A stretch of 64,000 nt of DNA from DTKD01 sp050948905 (lineage in GTDB: Bacteria; Armatimonadota; UBA5829): the NCBI GenBank assembly GCA_050948905.1, contig JBMNES010000001.1, positions 2,418,001 through 2,482,000 on the forward strand, given 5' to 3'. Below are positions 34,404 to 44,452 of the stretch, in pieces (positions within the stretch are counted from its first letter, which is position 1; every line of letters starts with the position of its first letter). Position numbers and translations under genes: made by a program. The notes below the pieces were generated by a model that worked only from the letters and a program-made list of their open reading frames with translations, had not been told where the DNA came from and searched no databases.

Positions 34404-35932
34404 GAGGACTTTCCATTTCCGTTGAATCGAGATTTTAGAGAATCAACAAGGCCTTCGATGGTATACTCCGAGGCCATCACTATATTATTAAGCCCATGCT
34501 TTCCGGCCGCCTGGGCTGTAATTGGGCCAATGCAGGCGGCCAGAACGTTATGCGGCAGCGAGACATCCGACAAAAGTTTAAAAAAGCTGTTCACTGTCGA
34601 TGCGCTTGTAAATGTGACCATATCAACAGTGTTATCTCGTATATGTTCGCGCAGGCTCTGCGCGATAGAGCTATCAGTTACCGTTTGATATACGGGCGCG
34701 ACCGTGACCTCTGCTCCCAAATTTCTTAGCCCAGTCGGCAATTCTTCTCTCGCCTCAAGAGCACGTGGGATGAGTATTTTCTTTCCATCTATATTCTCTG
34801 GAAACTCGCTGACCACCGACTCCGCCACATATTCAGACGGCACATAATCAACCCTTAAACCAAACTTGCGCAGCGCGTCAGCGGTCTTTGGGCCAATAGC
34901 AGCCAGCTTCGCGCCGGCTAATGCTCGAATGTCCATCTCTCGCTCGAATAGTCGTTTTATAAACCAGTCAACGCCATTCGCACTCGTAAAGATAATCCAA
35001 TCGAAAGTATCTAATTCGGCTATAGAGGCGTCGATGGGTTGATAATCCGGCGGGGCCATAAACTTAATAACCGGGAATTCATCTACCTGTGCGCCTAGTT
35101 CTTCAAGATGCGTAGTCAGAGAATCTCGAGAGCTTTCGGCTCTGGTCACAATAATACGCTTGCCAAACAGCGGCCGTTTCTCGAACCACGCTATAGTCTG
35201 CCGCAGATTGACAACCTCGCCAACTATCGTGACCGCAGGCGCCGTAATGCCGGATCGCTGCACCACATCGACGATATCCGTCAAAGTCCCGGTTACCGTG
35301 CGCTGAGCTGGATGCGTCCCCCACTGAACCACGGCAACAGGGGTGTCGGCTGGGCGGCCGTTATCAATGAGTTCCCGGACGATATTAGCCAGATTCTCGA
35401 CGCCCATCAAAAAGACCAGCGTATCCAGCCCAGTCGAGATTTTATCCCATTTTATATCGCTATCTGCTTTGCCTGCGGCTTCGTGTCCGGTGACGATTCC
35501 GAGCGAAGCGGAAACATTGCGGTGTGTGACAGGAACCCCCGCATACGCCGCTGCTGCAATAGAGGAGCTTATACCGGGGACGACCTCGTATTCTATTCCG
35601 GCCTGTGCGAGCGCTTCAGCTTCTTCGCCACCTCTGCCAAAGACAAACGGATCTCCGCCCTTCAGCCGGACAATCGTCTTTCCCTGATTGGCAAGCTCTA
35701 TGATCGTGCGGATAATTTCCTCTTGGGGCAGGGTATGATCCCGCGAAGCTTTGCCCACGTAGATTATCTCAGCATCCGTACGAGCCAGCTTCAGCAGCTT
35801 AGGGTTTGCCAGACGATCGTTCACGATAACGTCTGCTCGGGCAATTAATTCGACGCCTCGAACGGTGATCAGCTTCGGATCGCCAGGCCCAGCGCCCACC
35901 AAATAGACTTTGCCTCGTCTGTGATCAGACAT
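34400..35932 (-). CDS. cobA-hemD: Fusion: uroporphyrinogen-III C-methyltransferase and uroporphyrinogen-III synthase
   Basis: A two-domain protein of about 510 residues. The N-terminal half (about 1-245) is the SAM-dependent methyltransferase (VYLVGAGPGDPKLITVRG, KGGDPFVFGRGGEEA, VPGISSSIAAAAYAGVPVTHR) that makes precorrin-2. The second half (about 260-500) is uroporphyrinogen-III synthase (IIVTRAESSRDSLTTHL, DWIIFTSANGV, AIGPKTADAL, VTFTSASTV). The frame is open to 36007, but the conserved start is the ATG at 35932, overlapping the nadB stop by eight bases. The fusion couples ring closure with the first step toward siroheme, as in Clostridia. Confidence 0.93.
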   Translation of the reverse strand: MSDHRRGKVYLVGAGPGDPKLITVRGVELIARADVIVNDRLANPKLLKLARTDAEIIYVGKASRDHTLPQEEIIRTIIELANQGKTIVRLKGGDPFVFGRGGEEAEALAQAGIEYEVVPGISSSIAAAAYAGVPVTHRNVSASLGIVTGHEAAGKADSDIKWDKISTGLDTLVFLMGVENLANIVRELIDNGRPADTPVAVVQWGTHPAQRTVTGTLTDIVDVVQRSGITAPAVTIVGEVVNLRQTIAWFEKRPLFGKRIIVTRAESSRDSLTTHLEELGAQVDEFPVIKFMAPPDYQPIDASIAELDTFDWIIFTSANGVDWFIKRLFEREMDIRALAGAKLAAIGPKTADALRKFGLRVDYVPSEYVAESVVSEFPENIDGKKILIPRALEAREELPTGLRNLGAEVTVAPVYQTVTDSSIAQSLREHIRDNTVDMVTFTSASTVNSFFKLLSDVSLPHNVLAACIGPITAQAAGKHGLNNIVMASEYTIEGLVDSLKSRFNGNGKSS

Positions 35933-37547
35933 TACCCGTAAGCACCTCTGGATCGCCGCAGGCGTTTCGAATAAGTTCGGTGTCTCGTTTAAAGTGTTCG
36001 TCGTCAAGGTCTGGATAATCCAGATTATAGTTCAATCCGCGGCTCTCTTTTCTGGATTGTGCGCTTATAATGATAAGCTCCGCAGTCAAAGCTATGTTTC
36101 TCAATTCGAGCAGCGCCGGTGAGAGTTTGCCCTCGGCGTAAAGCTCATCGGCCTGCTGCTTGATCTGCATCACCAGGTCATAAGCCTTTTCCAGCCTCTC
36201 GTTGGTGCGGACGATGCCGACATATTTCCACATAATCCTCTGCAACTGCTCGGTGAGTTCTTCAATCAATGCTACATCGACCGGTTTGACCTGAGATTCA
36301 GCAGGGTACTGTTCGACATCCACATAACTAATATCGTTTATTCGTTTCTCCACGTCAAGTGCGGCTCTGCGTGCGAAAACAAGAGCCTCAAGGAGCGAGT
36401 TGCTCGCCAGACGGTTAGCTCCGTGCACCCCGGTGCAGGCAACTTCACCGCAGGCGTAAAGGTTCGATATGGAAGTCCTTGCATCAATGTCCACCAACAC
36501 GCCTCCGCACGAATAGTGCGCAGCCGGCACAATGGGAATCCACTCCTTAGTGATGTCTAATCCCACAGACAGGCACTTTTCGTAAATGTTTGGGAAGTGC
36601 TCTATTATGGACTCCGCTCCCAGGTGCGTTACGTCAAGATACACCCGGTCATCACCGGTGCGTTTCATTTCCGCGTCAATTGCCCGCGCCACCACATCTC
36701 GCGGCGCCAGGCAACCCATTTCGTGGTAGCGTTCCATAAACGTCTCGCCGTTCGCAAGCCGCAATATTCCACCTTCACCTCTGACGGCTTCGGAGATCAA
36801 AAACGATTGCGCATTAGGGTGGTCGAGTGTGGTCGGGTGGAACTGGATGAACTCCATGTTGGCGATCTTCGCCCCGGCTCGGAAGGCCATCGCAACGCCA
36901 TCACCTGTCGCGATTTCGGGGTTGGTGGTATGCAGATAGACCCTGCTCGATCCGCCAGTGGCAAGCATTACAACCTTTGCGCGGATACTCATCACATCCC
37001 CGGTCTCAGAGTCCAATACATGCGCTCCTCGACATACAAGCTCATCGCCGATTTTCTGTGTTATAAGATCAATCGCGTGGTTATGCTCAAAGATGCGAAT
37101 GTTGGGGTCGCTTTTGATTCTCGCAACTAAAGTCCGTTCGACCTCCCTGCCGGTCAAATCGGCTGCGTGAACGATGCGCCTGGCAGAATGCCCGCCCTCT
37201 CTACCAAGGTGCAATTTGGAAACATTGTTCTTTCCACGTGTATGGGTGAACCGAGCTCCAAAATCCACCAGTTCACGCACTCGATCCGGACCTTCTTTGA
37301 CCAATATCTCAACAGCGTCGTCGTGGCAGATATACGCGCCGGCGACGTGGGTGTCTTTGATATGAGACTCAAAAGAGTCTTTTTCGTCGAAGACGGCTGC
37401 AATGCCCCCCTGGGCGTAGTTCGTGTTAGACTCTGTGTCGCTCTTTTTGGTTATTACTGCGACGCGGCTGAAATCGGATACGCGGAGTGCAAAGCTCAGC
37501 CCAGCTATGCCCGTTCCCAACACCAGGACATCAACGTCGATAATCAC
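35925..37547 (-). CDS. nadB: L-aspartate oxidase
   Basis: A 540-residue flavoprotein that oxidises aspartate to iminoaspartate for quinolinate and NAD synthesis. FAD motif LGTGIAGLSFALR, then NYAQGGIAAVF, LGREGGHSARRIVHAADLTG (substrate site with the key histidine and arginines), HYSCGGVLVD and GANRLASNSLLEAL. The gene sits inside the heme operon, two bases after hemC and overlapping cobA/hemD. nadA and nadC are not in the window. Confidence 0.95.
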   Translation of the reverse strand: MIIDVDVLVLGTGIAGLSFALRVSDFSRVAVITKKSDTESNTNYAQGGIAAVFDEKDSFESHIKDTHVAGAYICHDDAVEILVKEGPDRVRELVDFGARFTHTRGKNNVSKLHLGREGGHSARRIVHAADLTGREVERTLVARIKSDPNIRIFEHNHAIDLITQKIGDELVCRGAHVLDSETGDVMSIRAKVVMLATGGSSRVYLHTTNPEIATGDGVAMAFRAGAKIANMEFIQFHPTTLDHPNAQSFLISEAVRGEGGILRLANGETFMERYHEMGCLAPRDVVARAIDAEMKRTGDDRVYLDVTHLGAESIIEHFPNIYEKCLSVGLDITKEWIPIVPAAHYSCGGVLVDIDARTSISNLYACGEVACTGVHGANRLASNSLLEALVFARRAALDVEKRINDISYVDVEQYPAESQVKPVDVALIEELTEQLQRIMWKYVGIVRTNERLEKAYDLVMQIKQQADELYAEGKLSPALLELRNIALTAELIIISAQSRKESRGLNYNLDYPDLDDEHFKRDTELIRNACGDPEVLTGNV

Positions 37548-37549
37548 AA

Positions 37550-38494
37550 TTAAGCTGCTCCTCTATCTATCGGGCCGGGGTCCGTCCGCGCTGCCTCCAG
37601 CAGTTCTTTTGCGGGCGATGCCAGCAATCGTTTGCCTAGTTTTTCACCAAGCTGTTCGGGATTTGACGCGCTTCCTCGCTCCTGCATTCTGACTATTTGT
37701 TTGCCGTGAAGCTCAGCGACGAGCGCATCTAAAACTAATTCCTCATCGACAATATTTGCAAGCGCCGCGATAGGCACCTGACAACCGCCTCCCAACTGCG
37801 TGAGTAAAGTACGTTCTGCGGTAACACAACACCGGGTTTCAGAGGAATCGAGCTTATCTATTACCTCGTAAGCTGGATCACCAACCCTGCATTGCACCGC
37901 TAAGGCCCCCTGGCCAACAGCTGGCAGACATATTTTATAATCCAGGACCTGCGTGATTCTAGAATCTAAGCCTAATCTGCTAAGACCCGCGCAGGCGAGA
38001 ATTATCGCGTCGTAGTCGCCGTTATCCAGTTTTTTCAGCCGTGTATCGAGGTTGCCTCGCAAGTCTTTGACTATGATATCGGGCCGAGCCGCAAGTATCT
38101 GAGCTCTCCGTCTGAGGCTGCTGGTTCCTATGATTGCCCCCGCAGGCAGTGTTTCAAGGGTTCCTATTTTTGAGATAAGCGCATCCGCAGGGCATACTCT
38201 TTTGGGGAAAGCGCCGACACACAGGCGTTCATCCATTTCGGAGGGTAAATCCTTTGCACTATGGATCGCGAGATCTATTTCACCAGCCATCAATGCGGTT
38301 TCGATTTCTTTGACGAACAGGCCTTTGTCCCCGATACCGGATAAGGGAGTGTCCAGTATCCTGTCGCCAGTGGTTTTGATGATCTCGATGGAGCATTCGA
38401 TTCCCGGATTGAGTTCCTGGATCTGCTCTACTATCCCCTGCGTTTGGCGCAGCGCCAGCGCACTGCCTCTGGTCCCTACTTTAATTACTTGCAT
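37550..38494 (-). CDS. hemC: Hydroxymethylbilane synthase (porphobilinogen deaminase)
   Basis: Joins four porphobilinogens into hydroxymethylbilane. KVGTRGSALALRQT starts the protein, IHSAKDLPSEM carries the catalytic Asp82, and LGGGCQVPIAAL contains Cys238, which holds the dipyrromethane cofactor. At 314 residues the length is normal. It heads the operon hemC-nadB-cobA/hemD-ahbC, and a TATAAT lies just nine bases before its ATG. Confidence 0.96.
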   Translation of the reverse strand: MQVIKVGTRGSALALRQTQGIVEQIQELNPGIECSIEIIKTTGDRILDTPLSGIGDKGLFVKEIETALMAGEIDLAIHSAKDLPSEMDERLCVGAFPKRVCPADALISKIGTLETLPAGAIIGTSSLRRRAQILAARPDIIVKDLRGNLDTRLKKLDNGDYDAIILACAGLSRLGLDSRITQVLDYKICLPAVGQGALAVQCRVGDPAYEVIDKLDSSETRCCVTAERTLLTQLGGGCQVPIAALANIVDEELVLDALVAELHGKQIVRMQERGSASNPEQLGEKLGKRLLASPAKELLEAARTDPGPIDRGAA

Positions 38495-38503
38495 TCCATC
38501 TCA

Positions 38504-38509
38504 ATTATA
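38504..38509 (-). promoter_or_regulatory. Minus-10 element of the hemC operon
   Basis: TATAAT on the minus strand, with only nine bases between it and the hemC ATG at 38494. No good -35 is seen at 17 bases. The transcript would have almost no leader, although GAGATGGA lies directly before the ATG. Confidence 0.45.
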
Positions 38510-38604
38510 CACAAATGAGCAAGCTGAGGGAAATTCTCCGCGAGCTGATCCTGATCAATTGCAGAAAACAGGTGGGTGTGTTACTCTTGTATTCACCATA
38601 AACA

Positions 38605-39939
38605 ATGACCGCAGTTGATCGAAAGTTCATTATATTCACCTGGGGCTGCCAGATGAACGAGGACGATGCCGAACAGATCGCTGGCCTGCTGATGCAGATG
38701 GGCTACAGCCCCACTGATACTCCACAGGAAGCCGATCTGGCAGTTCTCGTCACCTGTAGTGTACGCGCCAAGCCCGAGCAGAAAGCCAAGAGCAAACTCG
38801 GGGAGCTAAGAGTCATCAAGGAATCGAATCCTTCGATGATAATAGGCGTCTGCGGGTGTATGGCCCAAAAAGAAGGTGAGCAACTTCGCAAACGTCGACC
38901 TTATCTGGATTTTGTGGTAGGCACCGCAAATATCTCCCGGCTGCCAGATATTATCTGCGAAATCGAGAATAAGCGCGGCTTTCAATCAGCTCTTGAGCTG
39001 CCTCGGGCAAAATCCGATGCACTTACTATTCCTGCCCGCACCGAAAGACAGGGTCTTTCTCTCAAGAGCTTTGTGCCGGTGATGTATGGTTGCGATAACT
39101 TTTGCTCATATTGCGTGGTGCCGCTTGTGAGAGGCAAAGAACGCAGCAGGGAAGTCGACAATATCGTATCCGAGGTAAAGCAGCTCGCCGCAACAGGCCG
39201 TAAGGAGATCACCCTGCTCGGTCAGAACGTCAACTCCTACGGTGCTACTCTTAACGATCGGACAAATTTTGCCCAGCTTTTAGAGAAAATCAATGAGGTT
39301 GATGGCATTGAGAGGATCCGCTTCACGACATCACACCCTAAAGACTTGTCTGATGAGCTGATAGCTGCAATGGCGAGACTGCCTAAAGTATGCGAGCACA
39401 TCCACTTGGCGGTGCAGTCGGGGGATGATGATATATTGAAGCAGATGAATCGCAGATATGACTCAGCACACATACGCCAACGAGTCGCTGCATTAAGATC
39501 GGCGGTTCCGGATATCGCCATCACCACTGACTTTTTAGTCGGGTTTCCGGGAGAGACAGAAGAGCAGTTTGAAAACACGATGCGGCTCGCCGAGGAAATA
39601 CGATTCGATGCGGCGTTTATGTTTGCGTTCAATCCCATCCCAAAAACAGCCGCGGCTGCAAAAGAGAACCAACTCAGCGAGTCTGTAAAGAACCATCGAC
39701 TGAACCGGCTAATCAAAGTACAGAATGCAATCACTTGCGAAATCAACGATAGTTCCATCGGCAAGACATATCCAGTGCTGGTAGAGGGAATCAGTCCGCG
39801 CGACCCGGGCAGAGCGACGGGATTGACGAGGCAGAATAAAACTGTTAACTTCCCAGGTGGAGAGGAATTGGCCGGCAGTGAGGTAAACGTGCAAGTGACC
39901 GAGGGACACCTGTACGGCTTCGTCGGTGTGAGGGTTTAG
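38605..39939 (+). CDS. miaB: tRNA-2-methylthio-N6-dimethylallyladenosine synthase
   Basis: A radical SAM methylthiotransferase for position 37 of tRNAs reading U-starting codons. UPF0004 domain with the three cluster cysteines (WGCQMNEDD, VTCSVRAKPEQ, GVCGCMAQKEG), radical SAM motif GCDNFCSYCVVP, HIHLAVQSGDD, and a C-terminal TRAM domain. The length is 444 residues. No ribosome site precedes the ATG. It is followed closely by mutS (one base) and mutL (four bases), probably one transcript. Confidence 0.94.
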   Translation: MTAVDRKFIIFTWGCQMNEDDAEQIAGLLMQMGYSPTDTPQEADLAVLVTCSVRAKPEQKAKSKLGELRVIKESNPSMIIGVCGCMAQKEGEQLRKRRPYLDFVVGTANISRLPDIICEIENKRGFQSALELPRAKSDALTIPARTERQGLSLKSFVPVMYGCDNFCSYCVVPLVRGKERSREVDNIVSEVKQLAATGRKEITLLGQNVNSYGATLNDRTNFAQLLEKINEVDGIERIRFTTSHPKDLSDELIAAMARLPKVCEHIHLAVQSGDDDILKQMNRRYDSAHIRQRVAALRSAVPDIAITTDFLVGFPGETEEQFENTMRLAEEIRFDAAFMFAFNPIPKTAAAAKENQLSESVKNHRLNRLIKVQNAITCEINDSSIGKTYPVLVEGISPRDPGRATGLTRQNKTVNFPGGEELAGSEVNVQVTEGHLYGFVGVRV

Positions 39940-39940
39940 A

Positions 39941-42547
39941 GTGACTACCAAAAAAGTAACTCCAATGGTTGCTCAATACGAGCAGATCAAGGCGCAGTAT
40001 CCGGACGTGATTTTGATGTTTCGGATGGGCGACTTTTATGAGATGTTCGGTGACGATGCAGTCACCGCATCCCGTGAACTTGAGATTGTGCTCACCTCTC
40101 GCTCACAGGGCTACGCCGCCGATACTCCGATGTGCGGAGTGCCTCACCACGCTGCTCAAAGATACGTAGCCAGACTCATTGCCAAGGGCTACAGAGTTGC
40201 GATATGCGATCAACTGGAAGATCCGAAGAAAACCAAAAAGATCGTCAAACGCGGAGTGACCAGGGTCGTAACTCCCGGCACTGTCCTCGAAGATGGTATG
40301 CTCCAGGAAAAGTCCAATAACTATTTGGTAGCCATCGCAAGCGACCCTGAGAGCTACGGAGTGGCTGTAGTAGACGTATCGACAGGTGAGTTTGCCGTCA
40401 CAGAGATAGTTGGCAAGGACTGTTCCAGCGGATTATTAGAAGAACTCGAACGTCTGGCCCCCGCTGAAGTGCTGTTAAGGGAAATCGACAGCGACCTCAC
40501 CGATCCTATACGGCGCATAACCGGAGCTGCGATGACGCCGTACGAGGACAATGCGGTATATCGTAAGCCTCCCAAAGAAATGCTGGCCGAGCATTTTAAT
40601 ACTGATTCGTTGCGAGGATTCGGCGCTGAGGATATGCAGTCGGGGCTTGACGCGGCAGCTATGGCTATTGACTATTTGCGACAAACCAACGCAGGCGCTT
40701 TGCAGTCGATAAGCAGCCTGATGACCTATTCTACTTCTGGTTTTATGGTTCTAGACGCTGCTGCCCGGCGCAATCTTGAGCTTACTCATTCTATGTCGGC
40801 TGATACAAAAGGCGCGAGCCTGCTTGCGATTATGGATAAAACCCGCACAGCGATGGGCGCGCGAATGCTGCGAAAGTGGGTCGATCAACCCCTGTTGGAC
40901 GTAAAGAAAATTAATCGCAGGCTGGAGGCGGTAGAGGAACTATATGGCGATGCGCTTATGCGCGAAGAAGTGCGGGAGATTTTAGGCGGCATTCAGGACA
41001 TAGAACGACTGATGTCGAGAATAGTCTGCGAGAGCGCAAATCCCCGCGATCTTGTGGGATTAGCTCAATCTCTAAAAAAACTCCCGTCACTATCTTCTGC
41101 TCTCACCAAGGTGACTTCGGAGAGGCTAAATACCCTCAGCGCAGCTATAGAGTTTTTGGACCCTGTAGTTGAACTAGTCGAGCAAGCCATCGTACCGGAC
41201 CCTCCCAACTCGTTGCGCGATGGAGGGATTATCGCCAGCGGCTACAGCGACGACATAGACACTCTTCGAAGCGCCTCAACAGACGGCAAATCGTGGATAG
41301 CAAACCTTGAGGCTGAGGAGCGGGAAAGAACCGGCATCAAAAATCTTAAAATCGGCTATAACTCGGTGTTTGGCTACTATCTGGAGGTAACAAAGCCGAA
41401 TCTGCACCTTGTGCCGGACGATTACATCCGAAAACAGACTACAACAAATGCCGAGCGTTTCATAACTCCTGCCCTCAAGGAGATGGAATCCAGGGTCCTC
41501 GGTGCCGACGAAAAGACTGCTGAATTGGAATATCAACTATTTTGCGAGGTGCGCAGCAAAGTTGCCGATGAGGCCGCGCGTGTCGGCAAAATCGCGAGAG
41601 CCATTGCAGAATTAGACGTGCTTGCTTCACTGGCAGAAATCGCCGCGGTAAAAGGTTTTTGTAAGCCAAATGTAAACGACGGCGAAGAGATTCACATCAA
41701 AAACGGTCGCCATCCGGTAGTCGAGCACTTTATCGCCGAGCAGTTCGTGCCCAACGATTCATTTATAAACTGCGAAACGGACCAACTGCTGATAATCACA
41801 GGGCCGAATATGGCCGGCAAATCGACCTACCTGAGGCAGGTGGCATTGATAGTCCTTCTCGCACAAATGGGCAGCTATGTGCCTGCGGATGAAGCTACTA
41901 TCGGCGTGGTGGATCGAATTTTCACCAGGGTAGGGGCGCACGACGAACTCGCCAGCGGGCAGAGCACGTTTATGGTCGAGATGAACGAGACCGCTAATAT
42001 TCTGAATAACGCCACTAAAATGAGCTTGATCGTGCTTGATGAGATCGGCAGGGGGACTTCGACCTACGACGGCCTCTCTATCGCGTGGGCGGTGGCCGAG
42101 GAGATCAATAGACTGGGCGCAAAGACGCTGTTCGCGACACACTACCATCATCTTAACGATCTCGAAGGCAAGTTAAAGGGAGTCAAAAACTATCGTATAG
42201 CTGTGCGTGAAGAGAAAGACAGAATAGTATGGCTGCGCAAGATTATGCCCGGCGGCACGGATCGAAGCTACGGCATCGAAGTCGCCAGATTGGCCGGCCT
42301 GCCCAAAGAGGTCATCGATAGGGCAGGGGAGATACTGAAAGACCTCGAATCAAACGGTTCGTCAAAAAAAGCTGTCGGCAAAGGTGCAAAAGTCAGCGAG
42401 AGAACCCAGACGCTGCAGATGACCCTCTTTGAATCAGAAAAGCACCCGGTAATGGAGGAGCTCGAAAAACTCGATACCTCTGTGATGTCCCCGATCGAGG
42501 CTCTTAACAAGCTCTACGAGTTGCAAAAGAAGGCCGCAAAGAACTGA
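39941..42547 (+). CDS. mutS: DNA mismatch repair protein MutS
   Basis: An 868-residue mismatch recognition ATPase. Domain I carries FRMGDFYEMFGDDA (the Phe-x-Glu mismatch wedge lies near YEMF), then connector, clamp and ATPase: Walker A GPNMAGKST at 621-629, Walker B VLDEIGRGTSTYDG, and ATHYHHL. The C-terminal helix-turn-helix dimerisation part is present. GTG start with GAGGG upstream in the miaB tail. Confidence 0.97.
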   Translation: MTTKKVTPMVAQYEQIKAQYPDVILMFRMGDFYEMFGDDAVTASRELEIVLTSRSQGYAADTPMCGVPHHAAQRYVARLIAKGYRVAICDQLEDPKKTKKIVKRGVTRVVTPGTVLEDGMLQEKSNNYLVAIASDPESYGVAVVDVSTGEFAVTEIVGKDCSSGLLEELERLAPAEVLLREIDSDLTDPIRRITGAAMTPYEDNAVYRKPPKEMLAEHFNTDSLRGFGAEDMQSGLDAAAMAIDYLRQTNAGALQSISSLMTYSTSGFMVLDAAARRNLELTHSMSADTKGASLLAIMDKTRTAMGARMLRKWVDQPLLDVKKINRRLEAVEELYGDALMREEVREILGGIQDIERLMSRIVCESANPRDLVGLAQSLKKLPSLSSALTKVTSERLNTLSAAIEFLDPVVELVEQAIVPDPPNSLRDGGIIASGYSDDIDTLRSASTDGKSWIANLEAEERERTGIKNLKIGYNSVFGYYLEVTKPNLHLVPDDYIRKQTTTNAERFITPALKEMESRVLGADEKTAELEYQLFCEVRSKVADEAARVGKIARAIAELDVLASLAEIAAVKGFCKPNVNDGEEIHIKNGRHPVVEHFIAEQFVPNDSFINCETDQLLIITGPNMAGKSTYLRQVALIVLLAQMGSYVPADEATIGVVDRIFTRVGAHDELASGQSTFMVEMNETANILNNATKMSLIVLDEIGRGTSTYDGLSIAWAVAEEINRLGAKTLFATHYHHLNDLEGKLKGVKNYRIAVREEKDRIVWLRKIMPGGTDRSYGIEVARLAGLPKEVIDRAGEILKDLESNGSSKKAVGKGAKVSERTQTLQMTLFESEKHPVMEELEKLDTSVMSPIEALNKLYELQKKAAKN

Positions 42548-42551
42548 CAAT

Positions 42552-44399
42552 ATGCAGGACTCATCAGCCAATCGAATAGCGTTGCTCGATGAGCACACGG
42601 CGAACCGAATCGCTGCAGGTGAGGTAATCGAACGGCCTGCGTCGGTGGTAAAGGAACTCGTCGAAAACTCCATCGACTCCGGTGCAACAATGATATCCGT
42701 CACCCTCGAAGAGGGCGGTAAGGAGCTTATTAAGGTCACTGACAACGGCCGCGGGATGTCACGTGAGGATGCGGTGCTGGCGTTGCAGAGGCACGCCACC
42801 TCGAAGATCAGAAACGCCGAAGACCTCGACGCCATCGCCACTTTAGGCTTTCGAGGGGAGGCGCTGCCAAGCATTGCCTCGGTTTCTGTTGTAGAGGTAA
42901 TCACAAGATTTGAGAATTCAACAGACGGCGCAAAACTGGAGGTTGAGGCCGGCACAATTCACAACCTGGAAGCCACCGGCGCTCCTCAAGGCACATCTAT
43001 TTCCGTGCGCAAACTCTTTTTCAACACCCCGGCAAGGCTGAAGTTTCTCAAAACGTCTCAAACTGAGCTTGGACACATAACGGAATTAGTCGGTCGGTTT
43101 GCGATGGCGTATCCGTCGATTCACTTTCGACTGACTCACGCCTCAAGAGAAGTTCTCTCGTCACCCGCCACCGGCAAAGCCATTAACAGCATAACCCAGG
43201 TGTTAGGCAAAGACGTCGCAAAGCAGTTGGCCCCGATCTCGTTTGAGACCCCTGCCATGAGGGTTTCAGGGTATGTGTCCAACCCAAGCCTGACGAAGAT
43301 CAACCGCACATCACAGGTCTTTTTCGTGAACGGACGCCCGGTTCGGTCGCGTACTATGACTCACGCGGTGGATCAGGCTTATCGCGGGTTGCTGCAGCCG
43401 GGCCGATATCCCGTTGTAGTGATTTTCGTTGAATTAAATCCAGAACTGGTCGATGTAAACGTGCACCCATCCAAGGCTGAGGTGAAGTTCTCCAGCGAAA
43501 ATGAGATTCACAGCGCGGTACACAGGGCTGTAAATTCCGCGCTGATGTCCGGCGCAGCCGCACCGACTATCTCCGATAGCGCAAGCAGGCCAGTCGCTCC
43601 TCCGCTACGACTATCTCCACAGCCACCAGCTCAGCCCACTCCTTATCAAACAGGCTTGCCCGGCACCGAGATGGATCTCACTGCATTTCAGGAGGCCCTG
43701 GCGCAGAGAAGGGCCGAGGCAGTCGAATCTGATCCGTTTGTCTGGGAGCGCGGCGCTGGAGTCCCCGTGGAGGACTCTCCGGTACCGGAGGCCGACACGG
43801 ATGCCGGTCGCACTGTCGCGCTGCGTGGGGTGAAAGTTATCGGCCAGGCTCGAAATATGTATATACTCGCCCAATGCGACGATGGCGTGCTCATAATCGA
43901 CCAGCACGTGGCCCACGAAAGAGTCTTGTTCGATAGGATGCTCGAATCAAATGAGGAGAAACCCGCGGCAATACAGGGCCTCGTGATCCCAATAACTCTG
44001 TCACTCAGCGCTAAAGAATCAGCGATTGTCGAAAAGCGTCTCGATCAGCTTCAGCAATCCGGCTTTCATCTCGAACCCTTCGGTACAAACACCTATGTAA
44101 TGCGCGGCGCGCCAGCTTCTATTAAGCCTGCAGATGCTGAAGCTGTGCTGCGGGATATGATAGCGGAGCTTGTCGATATAAGCGTGACCAAGCATCTGTT
44201 AGTCCGCGCCGATCAGGTATTGATAACCGCAAGCTGCAAGTTGGCTGTAAAAGCCGGGGATCCGCTAACTATGGAAGAGATGGAACAGTTAATTGCCGAT
44301 TTACTAAAATGCAAAAACCCCTTCACCTGCCCACACGGCCGCCCCATTATAATCAGCCTGTCGAACTGGGAGCTTGATCGAAAGTTCCGCCGGGTGTGA
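42552..44399 (+). CDS. mutL: DNA mismatch repair protein MutL, endonuclease type
   Basis: A 615-residue GHKL ATPase. N-terminal motifs: IAAGEVIERPASVVKELVEN, DNGRGM, RHATSK, GFRGEAL, and NTPARLKF. A proline/alanine-rich linker (about 330-400) joins the C-terminal domain, which carries IDQHVAHERVLFD, close to the metal-binding DQHA(X)2E(X)4E motif of nicking MutLs, plus ASCKLAVKAG and CPHGRPI. The last glutamate of the motif is Asp here, a conservative change. No MutH is expected, in line with this endonuclease form. Confidence 0.95.
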   Translation: MQDSSANRIALLDEHTANRIAAGEVIERPASVVKELVENSIDSGATMISVTLEEGGKELIKVTDNGRGMSREDAVLALQRHATSKIRNAEDLDAIATLGFRGEALPSIASVSVVEVITRFENSTDGAKLEVEAGTIHNLEATGAPQGTSISVRKLFFNTPARLKFLKTSQTELGHITELVGRFAMAYPSIHFRLTHASREVLSSPATGKAINSITQVLGKDVAKQLAPISFETPAMRVSGYVSNPSLTKINRTSQVFFVNGRPVRSRTMTHAVDQAYRGLLQPGRYPVVVIFVELNPELVDVNVHPSKAEVKFSSENEIHSAVHRAVNSALMSGAAAPTISDSASRPVAPPLRLSPQPPAQPTPYQTGLPGTEMDLTAFQEALAQRRAEAVESDPFVWERGAGVPVEDSPVPEADTDAGRTVALRGVKVIGQARNMYILAQCDDGVLIIDQHVAHERVLFDRMLESNEEKPAAIQGLVIPITLSLSAKESAIVEKRLDQLQQSGFHLEPFGTNTYVMRGAPASIKPADAEAVLRDMIAELVDISVTKHLLVRADQVLITASCKLAVKAGDPLTMEEMEQLIADLLKCKNPFTCPHGRPIIISLSNWELDRKFRRV

Positions 44400-44417
44400 G
44401 CGGAACCGCACATATCC

Positions 44418-44446
44418 TTGCAGCAAGGCGGGCTGTGGTGTAAACT
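44418..44446 (+). promoter_or_regulatory. Promoter of ahbD, likely leaderless
   Basis: TTGCAG (44418-44423), 17 bases, TAAACT (44441-44446). The ATG of ahbD follows six bases after the -10, about where transcription should begin, so the message would have almost no 5' leader; no ribosome site is present. Confidence 0.5.
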
Positions 44447-44452
44447 AGACTT

